This document shows, piece by piece, positions 24,201 through 38,972 of a DNA stretch of 64,000 nt. The stretch is from Brienomyrus brachyistius (taxonomy: Eukaryota; Chordata; Actinopteri; Osteoglossiformes; Mormyridae). The notes beneath the pieces are model-generated. The model did not search any database, was not told the origin of the DNA, and was given only the letters and a program-made list of their open reading frames with translations. Position numbers and translations under genes: made by a program. Where the stretch lies: assembly GCF_023856365.1 (NCBI RefSeq), contig NC_064548.1, positions 10,837,642 through 10,901,641 on the forward strand, in the 5' to 3' direction. Position 1 is the first letter of the stretch. Each line of letters starts with the position of its first letter.

Positions 24201-26569
24201 TTGGGCATTATGAAAGCATATCATATTGGGACCCCAACCCAGATCAATCCAGTTACAGTAGGTTCTGGATTTTTAGGGGTACTTAAAATCAACCTAACTT
24301 GCCCCCTCGCCTCACCCAGACATCTGACCACTTCAATCGCAAACTAGAAAATTCTGAGAATACGCCAGTGTATATTTATGTTATTTTGCCCCATGTTTGC
24401 AATCTTCTTTGAAATCCCCCATCACAAATTGGCTTTTTGTTTTTCTAGTTTCGTGCTGTGTTATTTATCTTTTAATGAATCGTCTATTGTCAATGGGGGA
24501 GAAAGCGAGCTGATCAGTCCCCTTTCCCAGCGCCAGCCTAAATCTCACTCCGAAAGCACTGCCCTGGAGGCTACTTTTACCCCCACGCCTGACTTGTGTT
24601 GAGGTGGCTCCTTTATTCTTCTGCTACCTCTGCTTCCCTCCACTGGTTTTAAATGGTTGTGAGAACGCCGGCTGAAATTTAAGCGGAGGTCATTTTGAAA
24701 GGCCACTGCCATCTCTATGGATCCAGCAGGGTCTCCTAGGAAGAGAACCGTTTCTCCTAGGAATGCATATTGGAGACAATAAGCGACACTCTCACCTCAG
24801 TTTGAGACCGAGGGGCTGTAAGGATAGCAGCTCTCTGGGTTATCGAGTTTAAAAGTGCTAAAGTGAGGTTTTAACCGAGAGATTGGGCATCCGTCCTTTG
24901 CTGCCATAACAACTGTGTCATCGTTCTTTAAACCTTTTACTTAAAATAATCTTCGGATGAGAAACAAAAGCATTCACTTGACCCTTCTCAGACTTTTTGC
25001 TCTGACATCTGTTTTGGTGATGTCTCCTGCTCTTATATTATAGAGTTTAGAGCCCTAAATATCCTTGGGGCAGCCAGTGATGTAAAAGTTAGTGAACATG
25101 AATTAAGTGCAATAAACTGCACACCTCTGACATGAGGAGAAGGGAGCAGGAGTGGATTAAATTCAGGTAGTGATTGGGTTCAGATAAGCAGGCAGATATT
25201 TGCAATTCAGAACCAAGAGAAAGAACTTGGGAAATGAAGGGGCTGTTGCCGAGCCTAAGTCCTCGTGTGTTTTTTTGTTTGATCATGAGTCTGACCTGGG
25301 TTTAAACGAAGTAGGAAATGGGAACCATTAACTTCAGATTTGTTTTCGGTCAAAATTTATTCAACGGGTTGCATTTGCAATTTTTGAGATCAGATGCTTA
25401 TCTCATATGCATCCAATAAATATACTGGATGACTGCAAATTATGTTAAATTACTCAATAAACAGGAATGGAATTTCACTTCAATTGCAACAAATTTTGCA
25501 GCAAACATTTACTTAATAACTCTTCTTCTGCTGTGAAATATAAGACTGCTAGTTCTTATAAAATCAATACCTGGACAGTTTGAATGATGAAATTCATTTG
25601 CATTGTGCTAATTAAGAGAGCTTAATAAGTTAGTTATTGCTTTTTTGTTATACTATAGTTACACGTAATTGAGTTTCCTTTTACTCCCCAGGAAACAAGA
25701 GAATAAGTTTGGTTTGAGCAACAGTGTGGACCAAATCAGCCCCCCACCAGCCTAAACACACTTAGTATTTCCACAGGATTGGTCTGTGCCCAAATCTACA
25801 CCCTTGCCAGCAAACCAAAAGTATAACCTTTTATAATATATAAACGCCTCAGGATACTTTACTATAAAAGTTATGGTGTTGGATGGTACTTTTTCATCCT
25901 GTTATCTTCAGATCTTTTTAACAGAATTGTTACATATGTTAACTGAACCACAAATCACAACATGCCATCACAGCAAATTTAAAGGGACTGGAATCTATGC
26001 ACCTGCTGTTAATCTAGAGCCGTCAGTGAAACAGTTTCCCAGGCCCTCTGCTTCCCACCTTTTTCAAACACTTTTTTATTATCTTCTGGCAGAACGCCCA
26101 TGTTTTCATGTAATTTACTGCTTACTTTACCTGGAAATGCAATCCACCTGCTGATAAACATTTTCATTCATTTCTCACTATGAATTTAATCCGAACAGAA
26201 TAGTGCGTGCTTGTTTTAGGTGCAGTGCACAGATCAGAAATGTGTCCGGGCTTCGTTAAAGTCCAGACCTAAACTCTATTTAGATGTGTCATATTCATAA
26301 ATGAACAGTTCATGCTTGAGAATGGACATGTCTGGTTCCGATGAAGTGGTTCTGCTTGGAGGATCGGAACACAGTACATGTATGTGAGAGACAGATGAAT
26401 GGTGTTTGGTTACAAACATTAATGGTGAAAAGTATGTAACCAATTATTGAACTTATGGAGATAGTTAATTATTCACTTTGGGCAACTGGCTGTTGCATAG
26501 ATTTATTTACTAAATAAGTCACTTAAAGAATAATAATCTTCATTACATGTTCAGGTTTATTAATGATCC

Positions 26570-26617
<48 letters not shown>

Positions 26618-29600
26618 CATTTATGACGATGGTAGTAAGAATAGGACCTTGAATAGGACAAGCGGAATCAGAAATTGGATGGGTGATGTGATAGGTTGTT
26701 GACATCAGGCTCTTCGACTGCGAATTCATTAGCTGGAATTGTGAATTGCTTCTGGCTCTGTCTGGCTGTCATATCCAGACATGAAATGGGCCAATTAGGC
26801 CCAAAGCCTTTATCTTTTGTTAGGTCATGAGCAGTTTTATTCTCATGCAGGCTGGGTTTACATGGCTGGAATCTTTTTGGGAATGTCCTTTGTTCCAGCA
26901 GAATAATTAAGTTGGAATGTCCCCTTCAGGGGGTCTAATGGTGAGAGGTGAGGGCAGAGGGGAGGAAGGATGGAGAGGAGAGGACAAGGGTCAAAAGGTT
27001 TGCTCCCTATCTATACATTTGGTACACCTCTCATTCTGCAGTGCTAGCTATATGGGTTCTTCCCCATTAACATTTCTTCGTCCAAGGAACATTTACCAAA
27101 CATTACGATTAAGGTGTGGAAATGTTCAAAGTGCCCAGGTTCCCCAGAACATAATGCCACCACAACAACTGCTACCACAACTAAGACTAATAAAATAAAA
27201 AACGAACGAAGGCCTTGGTAGAGCAGCTGACCACACTGTCGCTTTATGCCTTGAAGGTTGTTGGTTCTACGCTGGATGGTGCATTTGCAGTACACACATA
27301 TAGAAGTTGTATAAAATAATATTTTATGATACACCAAAATTTTTCAACATTAAATACGATAAAAGGATGTGCGAGTAATAATGTTATCATGCTGACATTA
27401 ACAAAACCTTTGTTAAAACGTAAAACATGGAAGCTAACATTCCATTAACGTTACAGTAAGAACGTCCTCTGCCAGCTTGGTGTAGACCATCACATAATGT
27501 TAGCTAATATTCCGGGAACGTTCCCTGTTAGCTGGGTTACGGAATGGTAATCAAGTGACACTGGATTTCCCCAGTACTGCCTGTGACTTTCTCCTTGATT
27601 CGAATGGCAGTGCCTGCAGCTGGCTGCCTCGTCTGCATGAGTCATAAAGTCCTGGGTGTTTGAAGAACCTCTCAGTGCTTGTTCGTTTTCGCCTATTCCC
27701 TAAGCACTGATTCATAATCAAGCACCATAGGAGTGTTCTGGGGAGGGGGGTTACAAAAATCAAGTGCATGTTACCAGTGGAATATCTGATTTTTTTGGGT
27801 TCTGAAGTTTTGTTTCCTATGGCTTGGGAAAGCAAAGAAATGTAAACTCTTACTAGATTGCTAAACAAAAGGGATTTAGGGAATGTTATGGGAGAAGCTT
27901 TGTGGCACAGTGGGGCTTGTTTTTACCAGTTTAGCATGACTTATGATATTTTCCCTGGGAATAACACATGGGGTCAGAGACAACTGAACTCCAGGGTCAG
28001 CTGAGGGCACGCACAGTCAGTTTCTCATATCTTTATAGAGTTTAGTCATTGCTTTTAATTTAAAGTGCATGTTTTATCACATGTTGGATATGCTATATTT
28101 AAATGCCCCCCCCCCCCCACACACACACCTTGTTGAAAACGATCTTCCTGGGGTGAATGCATGTGTTTATGGAGATATTATGAGAACTGCTTCTTTTTAA
28201 TTTTAGATTGAAGAGTCAGAAATTTTCCATGTAGCAGCTACGATGACCTGATGCTTTGCGCTGTTGAAACATGTCTTGTAGGTTTGCGCACTGGCAGAGA
28301 AATCTTAGCCATGATCTAGGTTCATTGTATTTAGCCCAGGGAAAATGGGTGTTGAGCAAGAGTGTGATCTTGATGCCGGGGCGACTGTAAGTTTACTGAA
28401 CTTAAGCCTCGCCGATTTCTTTTTGCCAGCCAAATAAGCCACACAGGATGCAATGTAAACAGTCCCAGATGAGGCATAAATATTTATATGGGTGGTCTCG
28501 AACACACAGGGCTCCTGAAGCTTCTGGCTTTCGGAGTCCATTTACACTCACACCCATAGATTCCATTTTACCTTCTGATTCGGGAGGAAAATGTGAGGCG
28601 TTGATGCCGAGGCCTGATTTGTGAGGACACGTCTCAAGCTTCAGGCTTCAATCTTTATTATCTTTGGCACAGGTCCCCCTAACCTATGAGCAAAAGAAAA
28701 GCAGTTTAGATTATGGATCACCTGATCATATATATTTTTTTTGATGCTACAAGCTATATTACATGAAGGGTTTTCAGTCTAAAGGACATATGGCAGGTTG
28801 ATTTCAGTGTTATTTTTTTTGCCTTTGGGTTCCAAGAAAAATGTTGCCTGAAGGAACAAGGCAGTTCAATACATGACACGAGCTATTAAATGAGTCATAG
28901 GGAGACCTAATTGTAAGAAAAAATGTGTGCAGGAGAAATGAAATTAAAATTAATCAGGAGTGTAATATTGGTGATATGTCTTAACAAAGCAACTGCTGTC
29001 CCAACAAAGTCTCAGATGTCAATGAGCTGGATTTTGTTAGACAGTTAAAACACATGGGGGGGGGGGGGGCATAAGCATACAGGGGCTTCTTGTCTGAAAA
29101 TGACAAGATCAAAGATCAGCTTGTAATTATACAGGCTGCCGTAAAACTACTTGAGAGGGTCTTGGCAGATGCCTACATCGGGATCTCAAGTGGGGGGAAG
29201 ATACTGGGCAGCACTGCACACAATGTACAAAGTCAGCGATGTTATGTCTTACCTCAATGACTGTGTGAACTCGGGGTTCTTACGTATCTAAATATATACA
29301 TGTATCCCTGTACACTCATGTGGGTGTTTCCTCCAGGTCCTCTGGTGCATGTGGGAAGCCCCTATGTTTTCCGAGCTTCCGTTAGTGATGTTCTCTTGAC
29401 GAAGTGGGTGGCTCCATCAACCTGGAAGCTCTGTACGAGTTCTCCGCGGCGCTTTTGACTCGCCCACATGTGTAAATCTCCGGCGATAGGCACGGAGGGA
29501 AGGCAACAAAAGGCACTTCGCTCTGGCTCAATCTAATCCGCTGCCGTCGTTGTACGGAATTCCTGCGGCGCGACCTCTGAGAGGAGCAAGGTATTATACT

Positions 29601-32600
29601 AAGTGTGGAAATAAAGCGAAGGCCGCAGCAAAAGAGAGGGCAGAAGTAGAGAGCATGGAAAGGAGACATTTATGTGAACTTGGTATAGTGTCAATGATGC
29701 CTGAAAGGTGACCACTTTTTGTGGGGATGGTACTTGGAGGACAGCTATTTTGTAAGGTTGGACAAAAACTTTGTAAGCATGGAGCTATGCTGTAACTCTG
29801 TTTTCTTCCCTTTTCATTATTCTCACGGGCAGCCTTTGGTCTGTCTTTGTTCCCCCCCAACTAAAAGTTTGCCAGAGGCAATCAGCAGCCCCCGCACTAA
29901 GCACCGGACGCCATCCTCCTCAGACTCCCCGCATGGCCGGAAAATAGCGGAGAGGACATATTTTCTCCCGCTGCCAAAGTCCATTATTTTGACAGTTGCC
30001 AAAAGTCAATCTTGAGAGAGGATAGCATATTGTTTTAAGGCAAATATTTGTCATTGAATGTCAGTGTGAGAGCTTTGGCTAACAGCATCACTTGGCAAAC
30101 TTTGTTAACTCAGAGTGTGATGTTAGAAAAATAGATAAGCTAGTAGGGGTAGAGGTTTCAAGGTGAGGTTTGTCCTTACAGCACGCTCAAGGTTATTAAC
30201 ACTCGATGCATCCACACTCTATGACTTAAGCTCTATCTCAGACGCAACGGTATATGCAAAGCTGATCACGTGCCGGTAATTTCCACTCTCTAGGATTCTC
30301 TAGGTGCTCGTGCATTACTCACTATTACAGTGCTCAGACCACAGAGTAACTGTTAAAAGACTTGAGCATTTCATGAATTTAGTGTGTCTAAAATGTATTA
30401 TGTTGCTCCATTTTTTTTGTGGCCAGTTGTACCCTTTTGTGCTGTACTGCGTTTAAATCTTGAGGGGTCATTGAAGCAAGTTTGTCTCGGTCACTGCCTT
30501 TAGTCAAGGATACTAAGCAGTGCTTGTGTGGTAGGGCGATGGCCTTTACCCTGTCCAGCCAGCTCTTGGCTTCGGTGCAGACCTGTCCTGCGGTTTCTCT
30601 TCACGATCCAAAGCTTTGGCGCGTTTTTCCCGGGGGGGGGGGGGGCTTTTCAAAGACTCCTGCATTTCAGAACAGTCAGCTATTGTTTGAAAGCCTCCCC
30701 CCGTTACCTTTTTTCTTTTCAGTTTGAAAACCAAAGAGAAGACTATCCTTCAATGGGCAGATCGCTGGCCTCCTCCACGCGGGATGGTGCTTTGTGGGAG
30801 GTGTAGGTTTCGGCGTTATGCGTGTCTGCTGGACGTGCCACTTGTGTTTCGGCACTGAAGAGGACCCAGAAGGCAGCGTTTCGGTTATGCAGGAGACCCT
30901 GGCTTTGGCCTGGTCCCTCAGGTGTTGTTCCCATAGTTGGTCTCAGCCAGGTAGATTGGGGTCAAGTGTCTGGTACTAGTACCAGTTCTGCCTTAGCGTG
31001 TTATAGTCAGCATCAGCAAACAATTTGGGATGAGCTTACAGAGTCGTCTTTCACATATTACTCGTCCAATTTGAATAAGTGTGAATTTTAAAGGCTGGAA
31101 TTATTTCATTCACTTTGCTTTGTTTGTGCACTAAAGTAAAGCCTCAGTAAGTCTGAGATTTTATTTGCATACTCAGTTTAAACCCATTGTATCCTAAGCC
31201 CTGTGCTTGGCCTTTTGAAATAGCTGGTCTTTGATACACCCAAGTGTACAATCCTGCGAATATATAGTTGCAGGTGAATGATTAACGCTCCCATAACCGC
31301 TGGGGCATTTTATGTATATGAAAGACGACTCACAGCCGGCTCACAACCTTGGCCCGACCTGTTTGATTCTGATAGCCTTTCACTTTGCAGCTCAATGTAC
31401 AATTTTTATTAACCTGTATCGACTACAGCGCAAAGATTTCACCCATTCATGGGCTGAAAAGATTATTTTAAGTGTTTCCTTGTCTCCCCCTACTGGAGGT
31501 GCGTTAAAAGAAGGAACACTTCTCCTTTTTAAAGATCTGATATTCTTTGACCACAGATGACAATCTTAATTTAATATTTAACGACGAATTCATCTTCTAA
31601 TGAAGGTTTGGGAGATAGGCCTGGATTTGTGTGCCAGGTTTTTAATATTTGTTTTTAATCGTTATTTTAAACGGTAGGATTTTATTCTTGGCTTTATTAT
31701 TTTCTTATACAAATTTGTAATGTTAGTTTGTACCTTCTGTGCAAGATGCCATTTTAAAAATCGTATTTGCTGGGGAGCCAATGAAATGAAAGATTACATT
31801 CCTTTTTGTATATTATTATTTATGGAAAAGAAACCGCGTGTGGCATTTATGGCACGTAGGTCAAGGGTCGGTCAACTGTTGTCTGGTCCCCCTGCCCTTT
31901 TGTGTGACCACCTGGTATCCAGCCTGCCACTTCATCATCTGAGTCCATAATTGCTGGCTCCGTCTGTACAGCATTGTCTGTGTTTCTGCGTCTCACATGA
32001 CATACCTTTTTAACACCTAGAGTACAGGCCGTTGTTTGGACAGGTGCCCCTTTGTTGGGATGAAGTACACTTTTCTCTTTACAGTGGAACAGTACTCCTC
32101 TTCTCAATGGGAGAAATTGTCTGGAGTGCTGCTTATTGCAATTATTACATAATTGACTCATAGATAATGTCACAAGTTTACTTTCCAAAACAAGATTTGT
32201 CGTTCATAATTTTAGCTGTCTGTCATAATTTTAGATGTATTTATGAATATTCATATACAGATACAGATTTGGTTCTCCTTTTTATCGCATCTTTTTTTGG
32301 CATCTACACTGTAGGTGTCTCCTTTCAGGGAAGAGGGGACTTTAGAGTAAAGATCGAGAGGAGTCAGCTGAAAGGTGCCGAGTGCTGGGTTCCTAAGAGA
32401 GCTGTACCGGGCAAGTCCCACTGGGGGGCAGAATCAGGACACGCTGAAGTGATCATTCCTCCCAGCTGACTTGTAAACATCTAGTGATCCCTTACGATGA
32501 GTTTGTGGCCGTGGAAAGAGAGGTCAGGTCTGACCTGCTTGGCACACCTGGGATAGCGCTCTGAAAATTATGACAGTGATGATAAGTTTTTCCCCAAAAT

Positions 32601-35600
32601 GCAAATAATTTTATTCACTTTTTCCTCCCCTTAGTGTGTGGATCATAAAACTGTCAAACTGATATTTCAACACAGGAAGTTTTGCTGATGCTCCGAGCAG
32701 CATTGGCAGAGGGTGTTCATCAGAATGAAGCCATCTTTGTTTGTTAAACTCACCGAGGGATGGTGATCAATGCCGTCCCCTGCCAATGGTGTGGAACTTT
32801 ATTCAATAGTTATCTTCACTCTGCCTCAGTGAATCATGGGTAAAAGACTTTTTTTCAAGCACTTAGCTTTCACTCAACTAACAGCAATGTCTGCTGGCAT
32901 CTCTCTTCTTCCAGTAACTGGAGCATAGTAGACTTGTCTATTCTGGTATGTATTAGAAATCTATGCAGAGTGAAGTAGTGTTGCTCAGATTAAAGTATCA
33001 ACATTCCATTCTGAACAACATTCCTTGATTGGGCTTTTCACAGATAACGAGAGAGACTCTCCTACCCACTTTTACAGCCCTTAGATACTCATTCATTCTT
33101 GGTACTATGGCAGAATGCGAAATGAGTCTGCATGACTTTGGTGTCTTAAATCACCCTTAATGTGTGTGATTGCATGTGTGTGCCCAGTGATGAACTCCTC
33201 CGCTTCCTGACGTAAGCTCCATTCTCACCATGACCCTGTACTGTACTGTAGTGGGCAGTGGTGGGTAATGGTTAAGGAAGCGCACTCATAATTGAAAGAT
33301 TGCAGGTTCGAATCCCCGACCAGCAAAGCACCACAGGTACCCTGAGCAAGGTACCGCCCCCAAGCACTGCTCCCCAGGCGCTGAATTAGCTGCCCCCTGC
33401 TATGTCATGATGTCACATATGGGTTAAATGCAGAGGACACGTTTCGTTGTCGTGCACTGTGGTATATTAACAATGACCACTAATTCTAAAATTCTACTGA
33501 GTACGTGTTTCCAAAACATGGCTGAAGCACAAGGGTGTTTTCACCTCTTGGACCTGAAGAGGGAGCATCTGGCTCATACCATTTTACTTTTGCTCACATA
33601 ATAATAAACAATTATAATTTCAGTGTATTTAAAGTCGCAATTTATATGCACATTGTATAGTCCTAAAAAGTGATAAAATTGGTATAACTGCCAAACATAC
33701 AGTAAAATGGAGTTTGTCGTGTGTCTCACACCCAAATATTGTGGTGTATTTCAGATGTTAAGGTGCTATTACATGTGGAATTACCATTAAAAGAAATCCT
33801 AAAAGATGTTTAAATGCTTTGGGCTTATAATGTATGCGACTTTGGTATGTTAATGGAAATAAAAAAAAAACAACAAAGTATGAAGATTTAATACTGTCGG
33901 ATTTTCACTGCTATAGCTTGTTACTGCTTCTGCCTGCCTGTACAGGACACCCAGAGCCCACGGGGCCAGTGGATTTAGGGTGATTTGTGTATAGGGTGGT
34001 ATCTTAGAAGAGAGGGCTTATTTGGTGTCTGAAAGACAGGAATAGGGTCCATGCTGTAGATGTGCCGCTTTCCCGCGGCGTGCAGCGGTCAGGAATGCAA
34101 AACGTCTTTCTCTTCTTGCTTTTAGGACTCAGTCCCACTCAGTGGCTCTGTGAGGGAACGGGGAGCAGACACCAGTTCAGACAAGCATTTCGTAATGAAG
34201 ATGAAAATAAAATCTGTAGTGCCTGTAACATGTGATTGAGTACTGCCCCCTACAGGATGAAAAAGTTGCTGCGCATTTTCCAGAGCGCCTGCAAGGGACG
34301 TGCAGGCTTCTTCTGCTTCATACTATAAAGGGTACTGCTCAGTGACGTCTGTTCGTGTTGATTCCGTCTAAAGATTCAGGATTACACTTACATAAAAAAA
34401 ATCCATTATGTGGTTTTATTTAACAGCCCGGGTTAAACGGAATGTCTCTCTTTCTACTCGCCCACAATCATCCTCCAGCATTTGTGAGAGCAGTGGCATC
34501 GGCCCAAAGGGCAGCTGTTTGGGTTTATGCCATTGAGGCTTTAAATCTCTTGCCCCTTTACCTCACCATCTGACAATGTGTCCAGCTCCGGATGATAGGA
34601 AGCAAGTTTTTTTTTTTTTATTATTTTGAATTTGGGTCATGCGCTAATCCAAAAATTAAGAATGCTGGCTTTACGATCCTCCCTTTGCTTCCCATTGTTG
34701 GGTTTGTCTCAGGAATGCAAGAGGGTTTTAGATGTTGGCCAATGCATCCTTCTTTTGAGTGGTTCTTAAGTCATCTGTTTAGAGGAAAGTCAGGTAGGTC
34801 TGTAGTTAAATCCCCCAAACCTGGCACTCTGAGTTTTTCAACACTACAGGAAAGAGGGCTAAATCTGTCAGCGGCCTACAATCAGAGCAAGATTATGGGA
34901 TGCCATCATAGCTATCTCAGACATGCATCACCTGGACCACCCCTTAAACAGCCTGTGTCCCGGGCTGATCGATCATTGTGCTTTTGGCCTCCCTTTTATA
35001 AGGAGACTGTGGGAATAGTGGGGTCAGAGTAGCCCCCAACCATCAAAGCCCCCCCCCCTCCCCCCAGTCACCCACCCATGTAGAGCAGTTAACATCTCAA
35101 AGCCACGGTGCTGTCTCCACATTGAATGTGAGGTCTTTTGAAGAACAGAACAGTGCAGGAAAGCTGAAAGGTCTCATGTCAGTGATATGCTGGCATACCT
35201 TGTTGTCATCAGCAGGGCTGCTATGGGCAAGTTGGAATAAGTGCTTCTATGCCTGTTCAGCTGCGGAATACCGTGCCTGCAACCCGACCTCTGGGTGAAG
35301 AACAAGTCTTCCTAACTTATGCAGGACCTTTTTTGCATGGTGGCCGGTTTCTAATGTGGTTACATGCCAGGTCAGCTGGAGCAGCTGTGCATTTTCTCCA
35401 GTGTTTCTTCTGGTTGAGCAACAGTCAAGTCCTGTGGCGCTGTGAGCGCTTGCCTCCCCAGATGTGTGTGTGTGCGGTGCTCTCTGTGTCCAACTTATGG
35501 TTAGTTTTTTTTTTTTCCCAACATCGGCCATGTTTTGTGTTGGCCAGAGGTTGTGGACCCTGCACCATCTGTGACAACACTGGACGCCTGCACACGTGCA

Positions 35601-37222
35601 TTCCAGGAGAATGAAGGATGTGCTTACTTTTCAATTTATCTTCTGTTGTTTCACCAGTGAGCTCCGCATTTTGTTTAATAGCCTACTCGAGACATGCCAG
35701 CACGCATGTGTTTATATCAATTAAATATATCCAAACACATGGAACAGCTGCAACGATAAAATATGAGATATTTTCAGTGTTGTACAACCTCCGTATGCTG
35801 TGGTAACACATAAATAGGTGCAGCGTTCCACAGATTTGTTATGGATAGGGAAAATTTTGTGGTCCAGCAATTATACATTTTATGCATCATTAGATTGGAA
35901 TGAACATTCCAACCTGTTTTATACAGAAACATTGATTTATGGGCAAAATCCAAATATAGTATGACAATTAAAATATATTATGGCTTAACTGAATTTTATG
36001 TGTAATAAATAATAAAAGAAAGAGTATTTGATGGGCTCAGACTTGGAAGTTTACCTCATAACACTTTTCATTTACTGCATGTTCATAACGCCACTATGAT
36101 GCATTCGTTGGCCATTCAGAGAACCATTGTGATGCATTCATAGAACATTCATAAGAAGCATGTACAGTAAGTATACCTAAACATCCTAACATACCTTTAC
36201 AGCTTTAATATACACTAATTACAAACATGTTATGATTATATGGCTAAGGCCATAATTATAGTATATATTGGAAGGAACACGTCCCCCCATGGTTTTTTGG
36301 TGGCTATGGCCGTTTAGTGTAAGATGAAGGTCTGGCTGTTGTCCTGATGTTAAGGTGGAAAAACCCACAACATGCAGTTTGTCCTCCTGCAATGTAATTT
36401 TTAAACTGACTTGAATGGTAACTCTGGCTAAGTATTTTTTCTAAAACTTGTTTTGAATCTCAGAAATTATGCTTCATCATTGCCATGGTAAAACGGCCTA
36501 ACTGTTCCCAACAGCTGTCTGCTGGCTTCCGAGTGCTTCCTCAGTTCAAAGTTGCTTTGGCCCGTTTCATTTTTTTGAGTGCTGGAGTGTAAGATGGGAA
36601 ATGGTGTGTCTGCGAAGGAGAGACGCCCACTTCTGTGGCACGGAAGGGCTGCAGCTGGCCTCCTTCCCCAGCTGTTACATGGCTCACCAGTCTGCAGAGC
36701 TGTCCCCAGGGAATAGGTGAGAGAGATGGTGATTCAGACAGAAGCAAGTGGGGAGAGCGGGAAGACCCTCAAGCAGCTGCTCGGAGCTGGAGATCGTACT
36801 TTGGGGGCATATTGCATTTTCTGTAACAAGCTGCTGGAACATAGACGTCATGTGAGCAATGGAGCTTCCAGCCCCCCGTGCCAGTCCTGCTACTCTCCTC
36901 CCATGCTGCCGCTCGAATCCACAGAACCTACTGCACTTAATCCAGAGGTGGAAATCCAGAAAGTAAAAATCCAGACCAAGATTTTGTTTCAACCAAGTAG
37001 TTAAGTACTCTATAACTATGTTTCTTCATACAGAACTGGTTGGTTAAACGAATGTCTTGGTCTGAATTTTTACTTTGTGGACCTGAAATATTTTACCTCT
37101 GCATGTGAACATATATCACTCCAAGTATTTGCTTTCAATATTAATTATTGCACTAATGGAATTTGCTAGTTTAAATAAACCCAGGCGGTATCAATATAGC
37201 TGTATATATGTATATGTACACG

Positions 37223-37294
<72 letters not shown>

Positions 37295-38900
37295 TGTAGG
37301 GTATACCTATCCTTATGGGGCACGCTCATTCACTTCTATGGGAAAAATGCTAACGGTAACTATGACAACCTTAACCCCCACCCTGCCATAACCATAACCA
37401 TAAGTAACCAAGCAAAATACAAGAGTTTTTGCATTTTTAGTTTTTTCATAGCAGTCACTGCCACTGACCAGGAGACTGGTCCCCATAAGGGAAAAAATGG
37501 ATATTTATCACATTATGGGGACATTGTGTCTCCATAAGGATAGGTATACCCACTCACACACACACACACACACATATACACATGGAGCTGACAGAGGACA
37601 GTTATCCTGAAGAGCTTCTTTGCTATCCTATGTATGAAAATTTGGTATTTGGGCCTGAAATCTGGATCACACCTGGAAAGTTTATAAACTTGGCTCCCTA
37701 ACTGCAATGCATGGGTGTTTCTGGGATTTGACTCTTAGGGGGCTCAGCACCATAAAGGAATATAGGACAATAACGTTTGTATGAAATGTAGACCTATATG
37801 AAAGTACTGGACAAATCGTTACATGGTGGTATGAGGGTTTATGACCACTTAAGCTGCAAGGAATAACGCTTCATTACCATTATACTGAAATGAGCTGCAT
37901 TAAGGAATACTGTACATGTTAAGTTAAAGAAAAATAAACAAGATCAAGTGCAAATCTCCAGTACTTCTTTCTATTACGAATAGTGGCAGAATTAAACACG
38001 GCAGATTTTGAGATAAGTAATCATTCGATTCTGCTAAACTATAAAATTAAAGTGCATCTATATGAATTTATCATGTTATTTTTAGAAATTCACAATATAT
38101 CGCTTCTCAGACTGGGAACATGGTTGTCAAATGTTCTGAGCCAAACAAATCATCGGGGGCTGGTTTGGTTTCGGCACCTCAGTGACACCTCTGGGTATCA
38201 GAATTGGCGACATTAGACAGGAATATATCAGTGTCGGTACTGGCCAAAATTTACACATCGGTGCACTGGTAATGTTTTTTCACTTGTGTGCGAAAAAGCA
38301 TGTGGAAATAAGCAAACTCCGAATGAGTGCGTAGATTGTTAATGTGTACAGGATGTAGCGCTATAATTTAAGATGCATTGCTAAGGAAATGAACCCTTTT
38401 AGTTGCAGATGCATAAAGCAGAAATCATAAAAAAAAAGGTAATCATTCTGTAGTTTAGATCAGCAGGGATCACATGCTGGGAGAACCACACACATCTGCT
38501 TTTAATCTATTTTATTGTTAGTTTGACGTGTCAATGCAACAAGCCTTTAAACATGTTAATGTACAGTGCGGCTGCAAAGGCGAATTTTATAAATGGTTAT
38601 TGGAGTTTATATGCAGAATTATTATATCAGGGGCTTCTCTCCTAAATGGCTAGATTTTACACCCTTTTTACTCTCTTTTGTTATTTGTATACCAATCTGG
38701 CTACCACACAGACTCTGAGTTCTTGAGTATCAACAAATTAACTTTACGGAGAAAAAAACATGTTGCTTTTTATTCATTATTTATGCCGATTGTGGTGAAC
38801 ATTTAACACATGGTGGAAAAGGATGGAATATATGTACCTGGTGAACCCAGTATGCAGCCATTTTCTCATCTGGTCCTGCCACAGGATTTCGATAAAGTGT

Positions 38901-38972
<72 letters not shown>

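Noticed and set aside
31847..32188. 113-codon minus-strand ORF with acidic and Cys residues
   Set aside because: Faintly transposon-like composition but no identifiable motif or repeat partner in the window.
33251..33330. Functional tRNA gene
   Set aside because: A and B boxes are present, but it is followed by a standard SINE body and shows no clear acceptor stem or anticodon arm.
34592..35032. 146-codon ORF on + strand, with a neighbouring 121-codon ORF at 35249-35614
   Set aside because: No recognisable domain, no splice-compatible neighbours, low-complexity start; treated as chance ORFs, though a translated search would be decisive.
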